DNA from: Candidatus Dormiibacterota bacterium
GTDB lineage: Bacteria; Chloroflexota; Dormibacteria; Aeolococcales; Aeolococcaceae
Direction: 5' to 3'
Length of the DNA: 14,655 bases
Assembly: GCA_003170875.1 (NCBI GenBank)
Contig: PMYJ01000183.1
Coordinates: 1 to 14,655 of the forward strand
Below, piece after piece: positions 1 to 5,537 of the stretch (positions are counted from its first letter, which is position 1; every line of letters starts with the position of its first letter). The position numbers were made by a program, and so were the translations under genes. The notes beneath the pieces are model-generated. The model did no database searches. It was not told where the DNA came from and saw only the letters and a program-made list of their open reading frames with translations.

Positions 1-73
1 GCACGTCGTGTGACGCCGGGGGGGGGACGCGCCGGCACCGAGACAGCGGCGAGATGCGGGCGGGGCCGGCTGC

Positions 74-1102
74 TCAGGATTCGTCGAAGCCCTGCCCCTC
101 GAGGACCTTCCCAGTGCGGGTGACCACCAGGTCGACGCTCACCTCCCGGGAGGCGATGCCGAACGGGAGCGGGGATACCCGCGCGCTCACTGTGTAGTGG
201 AGGGTGCCGTCGGCGTCGATGCGCTCCGTGCAGGTGGTCGGGCCCACGGCGGCGAAGTCGCCGATGTTGTCCAGCCCGCATCCACTCAGCATGGGCTGGG
301 CCGGGTTGATATCACTCGCAGACGGCGTGAACTCGGGAACGCTGTAGTCACGGACCACGCTGGCCGGGAGCGGAATGCTCGGATTGCCCGAGACGTACGC
401 GACGGAGCCGTCCCAGCAGACGTTGGCGCGAAGTCCCACGCTTGCTCCGAACTCGGCGCCGACCATGACGCCGCCGGCGTAGGTCTGGCAGGTCGTGCCG
501 GAGGGCCCGCTCCCCGACGATGAGAAGGAGCCGTGGGGGGCGGATTGCAGGGGGAGCCAGACCACCGCGGCGAACCACGCGGCGACGATCCCGGGGAGGA
601 CCAACCACGCCACCCAGGTCCGGCGCCGGTCGCGCTCGGTGCCGTCTGCGACTCCGTTCGTGTCCCCACCCCCGTCCTCCCGCCAGGCGATCACGCTGGT
701 GGGGAGCATGAGCAACAGCTCAGCCATCGCGAGCACGATCCGCCCGGGGATGCCGGTGTCCACGGCGGAGAACGCTGGGATCGAGAACTGTGAGGTGGTG
801 GCGCTGACGACCGTCACCGCAATGTCGGAGCCGAGCCAGAGGACATACAACAGCACGATCCCCAGCCCGATCCAGCGGAAGCCACGGCGGTAGGCGAGGT
901 CCCGGAGGATGGTCTGCCGCTCATCGAGGCCCGAGGCCCGGTGGAAGGCGAGCCACGCCGTGGCCTTGAGGAGGAGGATGTCGACCCCGGCGAGGGCGAC
1001 CACCACCACGATGCCGAAGCCGTGCAGGGGCAGCGCCGACGCCAGCAGTGCGGTAACGGCCCCGACGGCGACGACCAGGATGCGGCGGACGCGGCGGGTC
1101 AC
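74..1102 (-). CDS. Membrane protein with DERQ motif and four-cysteine ectodomain (paralogue B)
   Basis: I do not recognise a characterised family; function unknown. The 342-residue product has about five membrane segments (roughly residues 7-26, 29-51, 77-98, 118-140 and 164-185). A cytoplasmic-side DERQ motif lies at 60-63 between segments 2 and 3. A Ser/Gly-rich linker leads to a C-terminal domain of about 150 residues, predicted outside, with cysteines at 205, 229, 275 and 291. It is clearly homologous to the gene just upstream: both have TTC, 23 residues, then CW, followed by a second cysteine pair and a similar beta-rich end. The GTG start lies inside the GTGA overlap with the upstream stop, so translation is probably coupled. 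It is the last gene of the XRE operon. DERQ/DERE motifs between membrane helices also occur in DUF2178-type partners of small XRE regulators. That link is from memory, and the sensing role is inference. Confidence 0.8.
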   Translation of the reverse strand: MTRRVRRILVVAVGAVTALLASALPLHGFGIVVVVALAGVDILLLKATAWLAFHRASGLDERQTILRDLAYRRGFRWIGLGIVLLYVLWLGSDIAVTVVSATTSQFSIPAFSAVDTGIPGRIVLAMAELLLMLPTSVIAWREDGGGDTNGVADGTERDRRRTWVAWLVLPGIVAAWFAAVVWLPLQSAPHGSFSSSGSGPSGTTCQTYAGGVMVGAEFGASVGLRANVCWDGSVAYVSGNPSIPLPASVVRDYSVPEFTPSASDINPAQPMLSGCGLDNIGDFAAVGPTTCTERIDADGTLHYTVSARVSPLPFGIASREVSVDLVVTRTGKVLEGQGFDES

Positions 1103-2274
1103 GTGTGGATCTCCGTGCGTCCGTTGCTGTCGATGGTGACCCGAACCGTCACCTGGCGGCGGAGGAACGGCAGCAGCTCGGGCGACAGTGTGGCCCCCGC
1201 GGTGAAGGTAACGGTGCCGCTGGCGCTGGTGCTGGTGGAGCTGCAGTCGATGTTGGTCACCGCCACGAACGCCTCATCGCTCTGCCCGCAGAAGGCCGGG
1301 ATTAGTTCGCTCGGGCTCTGCCCTGTCCAGCAGGCTTGCCCGCTGTACTGGAAGCCGGCGAACACGCCCCATCCCGCGACGACCTGGCCATTGAAGCCGT
1401 GGCAGGTGGTCAGGCCGGGCTGCTGCTCGGGAGTGGTGGTGGAGGTCGAGCATCCCGAGCAGATGGGTGGGGGCTCGCTCGAGGCCGTTGACGCCGCGCT
1501 CGACGAGGTGCGCAGGGGAAGCACCACAACCCCCACCGACGCCAGCACCGGAAGGGCGAAGACCATCACCACCAGGGCGACCGCGACACGGGCCTGCAGG
1601 TTGGCAGCTTCGGGCCGTGCCGGCGCGTCGGGCTCGGGCGGAGGCGGCGCAGGCTCGATGAAGGCCAGCACCATCGCGGGAAGGACGAAGAGGAGCTCCA
1701 GGAAGACGAAGAACCCGCCGCTCCCCAGTGCGTGCTCGGCCCACTCCCGGCTCGGTGTCGAGGCGACCTCGGCGAGCAGGAGGGCACCGACCATTGCGGC
1801 GAAGACCGGGTAGGCGAGGCGGTGGGCGTGGTTGCGGAGCTCCTCCTGGCGCTCATCGATCCACCCCTGCGGCGCTGTGGCCATCCGCTGGGTCGCGTTC
1901 CCCAGGGCGATGTTGAGGAGCACGAGGAAGATCAGCAGCGGCAGAGTGGCGGAACCGAGCTGGGAACCCGGGTGCGAGGTGGCGACGAGGCCGACGCAGT
2001 CGGCGGCGATCGCGACCACCAGGACGCGGCGCACCGGCCGCCGGCCAAGCCAGCTTCCCGGCTCCCTGCGCACCCCGGCCACCACCGCCCACGTGACCAG
2101 CACCAGCAGGAGGTAGCCGACCAACGGCAGGATCGCCAGAAGGCCGTTCGCCGTGACGAGGGCCAGAGGGCCGAGGATCAGCAGGAGGAAGGCGCACCCG
2201 GCGGCGATGGGGGTCATCCGGTTGGAGAAGAGCCGCGGGCGGTGGCGCCGCTCGCCGCCGGGGCTTGCGTTCAC
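1099..2274 (-). CDS. Membrane protein with DERQ motif and cysteine-rich ectodomain (paralogue A)
   Basis: Function unknown; 391 residues. I see about seven membrane segments (roughly 22-42, 46-67, 83-98, 108-124, 153-172, 186-206 and 230-252), a DERQ motif at 140-143 and a Pro-rich cytoplasmic loop at 208-222. The C-terminal ectodomain has cysteines at 272, 275, 291, 315, 329 and 344. Cysteines 291/315 and 329/344 match the four cysteines of the downstream paralogue; the CSGC pair at 272-275 is extra. The additional N-terminal helices keep DERQ on the cytoplasmic side and the C-terminus outside in both proteins. The start is GTG within a GTGA overlap with the XRE gene stop, and the end overlaps the next gene the same way, so the three genes very probably share one mRNA. 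Tandem duplication followed by divergence is the simplest origin. A membrane sensor or antagonist of the XRE regulator is a reasonable but unproved role. Confidence 0.82.
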   Translation of the reverse strand: MNASPGGERRHRPRLFSNRMTPIAAGCAFLLLILGPLALVTANGLLAILPLVGYLLLVLVTWAVVAGVRREPGSWLGRRPVRRVLVVAIAADCVGLVATSHPGSQLGSATLPLLIFLVLLNIALGNATQRMATAPQGWIDERQEELRNHAHRLAYPVFAAMVGALLLAEVASTPSREWAEHALGSGGFFVFLELLFVLPAMVLAFIEPAPPPPEPDAPARPEAANLQARVAVALVVMVFALPVLASVGVVVLPLRTSSSAASTASSEPPPICSGCSTSTTTPEQQPGLTTCHGFNGQVVAGWGVFAGFQYSGQACWTGQSPSELIPAFCGQSDEAFVAVTNIDCSSTSTSASGTVTFTAGATLSPELLPFLRRQVTVRVTIDSNGRTEIHT

Positions 2275-2624
2275 GGGCGGCCGCCTTCCACGCTCTCGTC
2301 CGACATGGACGCCGGGACCGGCGGGGTGGCCTCCGCCTGGCGCTGGCGCCCGTAGAGTTCCTCGCTCATGGGGCGGAGCGGCGTGCGCGAGAAGATCGCT
2401 TCGATCGGCAGGGCGAACACCTCGCTGAGCCGGAAGGCGAGCTCGAGGCTCGGGTTGTAGTCGCCCCTCTCCAGGTAGCCGACGGTCTGGTGGTTGACCC
2501 CGACCAGGTCGGCCAGCGCCTGGCGCGAGAGGCCCCGCTCCAGCCGGAGCACGGCGATTCGGTTGTACAGGCGAGGCGGCCCGCCAACCTCGGATGGGTT
2601 CTCGCGACCCTGCTTACCGACCAT
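2271..2624 (-). CDS. Small XRE-family HTH transcriptional regulator (YozG-like)
   Basis: A 117-residue DNA-binding protein. The XRE helix-turn-helix spans about residues 19-78, with the recognition region near 34-53 (RQALADLVGVNHQTVGYLER) and the typical GDYNPSLELAFRLSEVF continuation. This is the pattern of the short YozG-like regulators that are usually encoded next to a membrane protein. The frame stays open upstream to a TTG at 2660, but that TTG is the promoter -35 hexamer (TTGACA). I therefore chose the ATG at 2624, seven bases after a -10-like AACAAT and with no Shine-Dalgarno, which suggests a leaderless mRNA. A perfect 18-base palindrome lies between -35 and the start, so self-repression is likely. 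It is the first gene of an operon with two membrane proteins. The C-terminal 40 residues are a low-complexity tail. The family call is firm; the regulated process is unknown. Confidence 0.88.
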   Translation of the reverse strand: MVGKQGRENPSEVGGPPRLYNRIAVLRLERGLSRQALADLVGVNHQTVGYLERGDYNPSLELAFRLSEVFALPIEAIFSRTPLRPMSEELYGRQRQAEATPPVPASMSDESVEGGRP

Positions 2625-2631
2625 GCGATGG

Positions 2632-2660
2632 ATTGTTGTAGTCCTACAACATTCTGTCAA
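2632..2660 (-). promoter_or_regulatory. Promoter of the XRE-membrane operon
   Basis: On the minus strand a consensus -35 TTGACA (2660-2655) is followed after 17 bases by AACAAT (2637-2632, four of six matches to TATAAT). Transcription would begin within a base or two of the ATG at 2624, giving a leaderless message. It is the best sigma70-type promoter seen in the window. Confidence 0.65.
2634..2651. promoter_or_regulatory. 18-base palindromic operator
   Basis: The sequence TGTTGTAG-TC-CTACAACA is a perfect inverted repeat with 8-base arms and a 2-base centre. It fills most of the spacer and reaches into the -10 of the XRE promoter. This is the classic placement for an autoregulatory repressor site, and the adjacent XRE protein is the obvious candidate to bind it. 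The palindrome is seen directly; its binder is inferred. Confidence 0.65.
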
Positions 2661-2784
2661 GTATCAGCGATGCGCAGGGCCGCGGAAGCGCGGAGCCCGG
2701 TGGAATCCCGCCCGCTCATTCGGGGGCCACGCCTCCCAGGAACCGCAGAGCCGGCTGGTGAAGGAGGCTGTGAGAGATTCTGAA

Positions 2785-2818
2785 AACCTTTCGTGACGAA
2801 ATATTCGTGACGAAGGTT
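2785..2818. repeat. Paired TTCGTGACGAA repeats within a dyad
   Basis: Two identical 11-mers TTCGTGACGAA (2790-2800 and 2804-2814) are separated by ATA. Each is itself palindromic apart from its centre base. They are bracketed by AACCTT (2785-2790) and AAGGTT (2813-2818), so the whole block can fold into one long hairpin with a bulged T and a G-G mismatch. It could be a double operator. Read on the minus strand it is a hairpin with a short T run, possibly a weak terminator. Confidence 0.5.
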
Positions 2819-2827
2819 CTTGAAATG

Positions 2828-2850
2828 GCGCGGGGACCCGCGCGGGGTCC
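2828..2850. repeat. Two mutually exclusive hairpins
   Basis: GCGCGGG (2828-2834) pairs with CCCGCGC (2837-2843). Alternatively GGACCC (2834-2839) pairs with GGGTCC (2845-2850). The two stems share bases, so only one can form at a time. A role such as attenuation is conjecture; the repeats are seen directly. Confidence 0.4.
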
Positions 2851-2883
2851 GGTCGAGCGGATACCGACCCCGGGCCCTGCCCT

Positions 2884-2923
2884 CGACGCCGGCGTCGTGA
2901 CCTGACCCGACCTGGCGGTCACG
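2884..2923. repeat. Adjacent inverted repeats
   Basis: CGACGCC-GGCGTCG (2884-2897) is a perfect 14-base palindrome with no spacer. Overlapping its end by two bases, CGTGACC (2896-2902) pairs with GGTCACG (2917-2923) across a 14-base loop. In so GC-rich a sequence short GC palindromes arise by chance, but the second pair is not purely G/C. Confidence 0.4.
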
Positions 2924-3162
2924 TTTCCGTGAAGTCGCGCATCGGAGCACCACAGCGGACCCTCGGCGGTGGAGTCCGTTTGACGTTTGACGCGTTTGCC
3001 CACAAAGCGGCCATGCCTTGGCGGATAATCCACCCAGCGAGCACGCGGTCCTCGCTGGCAAGGCGTCACCGGGAGTGGGGACCTGCGGATCGATCGAGAC
3101 GCAGGGCGTGTTTTGGGGTCGGACCGCGGCATCGGGGTGGGGGATGACCCGATGCGGCCCCA

Positions 3163-3179
3163 CGCCGCACGCTGCGGCG
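3163..3179 (-). terminator. Possible terminator hairpin after the GNAT gene
   Basis: CGCCGCA (3163-3169) and TGCGGCG (3173-3179) form a 7-base stem with a 3-base loop, starting three bases beyond the GNAT stop codon on the minus strand. No U-tract follows, so it is at best a GC-type terminator or an mRNA 3' end stabiliser. Confidence 0.35.
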
Positions 3180-3182
3180 GCC

Positions 3183-3761
3183 TCAGACGGTGGGAGAGCT
3201 CGGCCCGAGCCGGAGCTCGTAGCTCATGTGAACGCGACCGGGCGCGTGCTCCTCCGGCGCCCCGCCCTGGAAGCCCATCCTGTCGTAGAGGCGGCGGGCC
3301 GCCGCCATCTCCGGGAGGGTGCCGAGGGTGAGGCGGCCCTTGCCGGCGGCCCGCGCCGCGGCGGCGGCTCCCTCGATCAGCGCCCGCCCCGCTCCTCGCC
3401 CCTGTGCCTCGGGGGCGACGCCGAGCATCCGCAGGTGGGCCTCGTCGGGCGCCAGCTCGCGCTCCGGATCAACCTTGCCGGTCAGCTCCACCGTGATCGA
3501 GCCGAGGACGAGCCCGTCCTCATCGACCGCGACCAGCACGGTGGTGCGGTCACACCGTCCGGCCACGTCAGCGACCGTGTCGAGGTATTCGACGTCGCCT
3601 TCGCCAAAGATGGCGGCGAAGCCGGCGCGCGTCTGCCGGCCCGCGTCGGCGCACTCCTCGGGCCGCACCGGGCGGACCACGATCCCATCGGGCACTCGAG
3701 CCCCTCTCCCGGATGCCTCTTTCCCCATGCCGGCTGGTGGCCGGGCCGACGATCCCGTCAC
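3183..3761 (-). CDS. GNAT-family N-acetyltransferase
   Basis: The predicted protein transfers an acetyl group from acetyl-CoA to an unidentified amine. The 192-residue product has the GNAT core. The beta4-alpha3 region is LRMLGVAPEAQGRGAGRALI (110-129), with the pyrophosphate-binding QGRGAG loop at 120-125, and the late motif ARRLYDRMGF is at 155-164. The GTG start at 3761 sits in a GTGA overlap with the msrB stop, so the two are probably translationally coupled. An internal ATG at 3728 (residue 12) is the alternative, and neither start has a clear Shine-Dalgarno. The first 25 residues are not part of the domain, which leaves the true start open. The substrate cannot be read from the sequence; co-occurrence with MsrB hints at stress repair or detoxification. 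Confidence 0.85.
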   Translation of the reverse strand: MTGSSARPPAGMGKEASGRGARVPDGIVVRPVRPEECADAGRQTRAGFAAIFGEGDVEYLDTVADVAGRCDRTTVLVAVDEDGLVLGSITVELTGKVDPERELAPDEAHLRMLGVAPEAQGRGAGRALIEGAAAAARAAGKGRLTLGTLPEMAAARRLYDRMGFQGGAPEEHAPGRVHMSYELRLGPSSPTV

Positions 3762-4165
3762 TTCTCGGGGATCATCTCGAGGGAGGCGGAGTTGATGCAG
3801 TAGCGCTTCCCCGTCGGCCCCGGGCCGTCGTCGAAGACGTGGCCGAGGTGGCCCCCGCAGCTCCGGCAGACCACCTCGGTGCGGGTCGTCCCGTGACTCT
3901 TGTCGACGTGGAAGTCGACCGCCTCGAGGTCAGCCGGCTCGGTGAAGCTCGGCCAGCCGCTTCCGGAGTCGAACTTGGTGTCGGATCGGAACAGCTGAGC
4001 CCCGCAGCCTGCGCAGTGGTAGGCGCCGGTGTCGTGGTTCTGCCAGTAGCTCCCTGTGAAGGCTCGCTCAGTCCCCTTCTGCCGCAGGACGGAGTACTGC
4101 TCGGGGGAGAGCCGGGTACGCCACTCGGCGTCGGTCAGGTTCGTGGGATGGGTGCTCTCGGACAT
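3758..4165 (-). CDS. msrB: Peptide-methionine (R)-S-oxide reductase MsrB
   Basis: It reduces the R-epimer of methionine sulfoxide in proteins (and poorly the free amino acid) back to methionine, with thioredoxin as usual electron donor, in the cytoplasm. The 135-residue length is normal. The zinc cysteines are C51/C54 (CAGC) and C100/C103 (CRSC). The catalytic cysteine is C123 in GKRYCINSASL, with GHVFDDGPGPTG before it. The usual recycling cysteine of the DSGCGWPSF motif (as in E. coli MsrB) is serine here (DSGSGWPSF, S69), so the enzyme must be regenerated without that intramolecular disulfide. The ATG at 4165 is preceded by GAGGA (4177-4173), seven bases away. The gene follows the DUF929 thiol protein on the same strand after 71 bases and overlaps the GNAT gene, so it may be part of a redox operon. 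Confidence 0.95.
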   Translation of the reverse strand: MSESTHPTNLTDAEWRTRLSPEQYSVLRQKGTERAFTGSYWQNHDTGAYHCAGCGAQLFRSDTKFDSGSGWPSFTEPADLEAVDFHVDKSHGTTRTEVVCRSCGGHLGHVFDDGPGPTGKRYCINSASLEMIPEK

Positions 4166-4172
4166 TGCCAGT

Positions 4173-4204
4173 TCCTCGGATCGTGGGCTCGCCCCACCAC
4201 AGTA
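4173..4204 (-). promoter_or_regulatory. Candidate msrB -10 element, hairpin and RBS
   Basis: On the minus strand TACTGT (4204-4199) fits the TAnnnT -10 pattern. It is followed by a GTGGG/CCCAC stem (arms 4197-4193 and 4187-4183) and the GAGGA ribosome-binding site (4177-4173). This would give msrB its own start, with a leader of about 27 bases, in addition to read-through from the DUF929 gene. No clear -35 is seen. Confidence 0.35.
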
Positions 4205-4236
4205 CCCCGGCGGGGCACGGACGACGCGTGGCCAGG

Positions 4237-5208
4237 CTACGCGAGCTGGTCCTCCAGGCCCGTGATCGTGGACGTGCCGCAGACCGAGCCCGGCTGGTTG
4301 CCGGTGATCTCGCAGATGGCGGCGGTGAGGTAGTTGGCGTCGCCCAGGATCGCCTGGGTCTGGTACGTGCTGGAGCTGCTCAGGCTGCCGGCGATCTGCT
4401 GCCAGGTCAGCCTCTCGAGCAGCTCGGGGGCCTGGGTGAGCGTCTGCCCGCTCACCTCGTAGTCGATGTTCGGGTCCCCGCTCGCGACGTAGCGGCCGCC
4501 GAGATCGATGAAGGGCAATCCGCCGGTCTGCGAGGAGTAGGGAGGGATGTCGAAGTCGTTCAGGATCGTCTGCTCCGTCGCGGACGGGGTCTGGAGGGTG
4601 TTCCCGTCCCTGTCCCTCACCTCGATCCCCTGAAAGTCAACGTAGGAGCTGGAGTAGCTGGAGCCGTGGAAGGAGAAACCGTCGGTGTTGGGGTAGACGT
4701 CGGCGCTGGAAGAGCTGGTGATGTGAAGGTCGCTGAAGCTGCCGAAACGGCTCAGAGCGACCACCAGGCCCCACCGCTCAAAGGCGCAGAACGGACAGGA
4801 GTCCTCGCCGACCATCAGCACCTCGGGCTTGCCGTTGCTCCCGGTCAGCGCGGCGGTCGACGTCGGGAGCTTCTGGATGGGGTCGGAGAGCCCGCCCGAT
4901 CCCACCGAGGCGAGGGTGGCGGGGTTCACCCCGGTCACATCGTTGACCACGGATTGGGGCGCGAGGGCGTCGGGGACGATTGCCGGCGCCGACGCTGCCA
5001 GGACGACGAACACCACCAGGGTCACGACCACCACGGCGCAGACCCCGCCGCCCCATGCCCACGGGCTCTGCCACCAGGGCGTGCTGACCGCCGCCTTCTG
5101 CGTGCGGTGGTGTGGCGGGGCCGAGGTCGGCCCCGGCGCCGGCCGGGACGTCCCACCGCCGTGGGTTGCGGCCAGTTCCTGCCGCCGCTTCTTGGAGAGT
5201 CGGGCCAC
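4237..5208 (-). CDS. DUF929-family membrane-anchored thioredoxin-like protein
   Basis: A predicted extracytoplasmic thiol protein whose substrate is unknown. Counted from the GTG at 5208 it has 323 residues. A short basic N-terminus (KKRRQ) and a disordered Pro/Ser linker are followed by one membrane helix (about 49-73), then an outer domain. GEDSCPFCAFERW carries a thioredoxin-like CPFC pair (C138/C141), and GGLPFIDLGG (about 229-238) supplies the cis-proline-like position. A second cysteine pair (C299/C310) near the end is also typical of DUF929. An in-frame GTG at 5226 is possible, but only the 5208 start has a good ribosome-binding site (GAGGT, 5219-5215, six bases away). MsrB follows on the same strand, which supports a thiol/oxidative-damage context. 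The family call rests on motif memory; the enzymatic role is inferred. Confidence 0.85.
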   Translation of the reverse strand: MARLSKKRRQELAATHGGGTSRPAPGPTSAPPHHRTQKAAVSTPWWQSPWAWGGGVCAVVVVTLVVFVVLAASAPAIVPDALAPQSVVNDVTGVNPATLASVGSGGLSDPIQKLPTSTAALTGSNGKPEVLMVGEDSCPFCAFERWGLVVALSRFGSFSDLHITSSSSADVYPNTDGFSFHGSSYSSSYVDFQGIEVRDRDGNTLQTPSATEQTILNDFDIPPYSSQTGGLPFIDLGGRYVASGDPNIDYEVSGQTLTQAPELLERLTWQQIAGSLSSSSTYQTQAILGDANYLTAAICEITGNQPGSVCGTSTITGLEDQLA

Positions 5209-5537
5209 TCTGCTACCTCGCTGCACCCCGTCGCGGGGGCAGATTCACGGGGGGCACGGCCGGTTCGCGGCCGGCGTCTCGATCCTCCCGCTGCCCGGTC
5301 CCAGCGGCCAGGGCCGAAGGTCGGCAGGGCGGTGAGGTCGCCGGGCATTCCCGCCGGCCTTGACCCCATTGCAACGCGAATGTGACGGGGCCAATCGGCG
5401 GTGTCACTCCCTGCCAACGACGCTCTTCCCGCCGCCCGCCAGTGCCCACCATTGCCAGGCGGCGCCTCCGCATGCGGGCTGCACGTGCCCGCCGGCGCCA
5501 AGCACCTCGCCGGCATCTGGGGGTGGATCGAGGAACC
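5209..5537. other. Divergent intergenic region, DUF929 gene / c-di-GMP protein gene
   Basis: These 329 bases separate two divergent genes and should carry both promoters. The open frame running through it into the EAL gene (from a GTG at 5382) encodes an Arg-rich, unlikely peptide, so I treat it as non-coding. I see a GGCCG/CGGCC hairpin (5258-5262 with 5268-5272) and a TTGACC (5360-5365) that could be a plus-strand -35 but lacks a good -10. Nothing else is convincing. Confidence 0.4.

Larger units (their letters stand above)
2661..3182. other. 522-base intergenic stretch without a convincing gene
   Basis: It lies between the end of the msrB-GNAT group and the XRE promoter. Frames open here on both strands, but they are Arg/Pro/Ser-rich, have no recognisable domain and no Shine-Dalgarno-supported start, so I do not call a gene. 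The stretch holds several inverted repeats (listed separately), an AT-richer patch at about 2775-2828, and tandem GTTTGAC copies at 2978-2984 and 2985-2991. I found no tRNA or riboswitch core I could name. Confidence 0.5.

Noticed and set aside
18..26. Run of nine G at the window edge
   Set aside because: A single homopolymer without context. It may be a sequencing-prone tract and has no supported function.
2971..3030. Possible plus-strand promoter (TTGACG with GATAAT)
   Set aside because: The spacing between TTGACG (2987-2992) and GATAAT (3024-3029) is 31 bases, far too long, and no plus-strand gene follows.
2657..3163. Minus-strand open frame filling the repeat-rich intergenic stretch
   Set aside because: Its composition is Arg/Ser/Pro-rich with no recognisable domain or Shine-Dalgarno, and it runs through several inverted repeats and into the XRE promoter.
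4165..5385. Plus-strand open frame opposite the DUF929 gene
   Set aside because: It is Gly/Arg/Val-rich and without a domain, while the minus strand has the CPFC motif, a membrane helix and a good RBS.
5382..5537. Upstream extension of the REC-like/GGDEF/EAL gene from a GTG
   Set aside because: The 52 added residues are Arg-rich and domain-free. The ATG at 5538 has GAGGA directly upstream.
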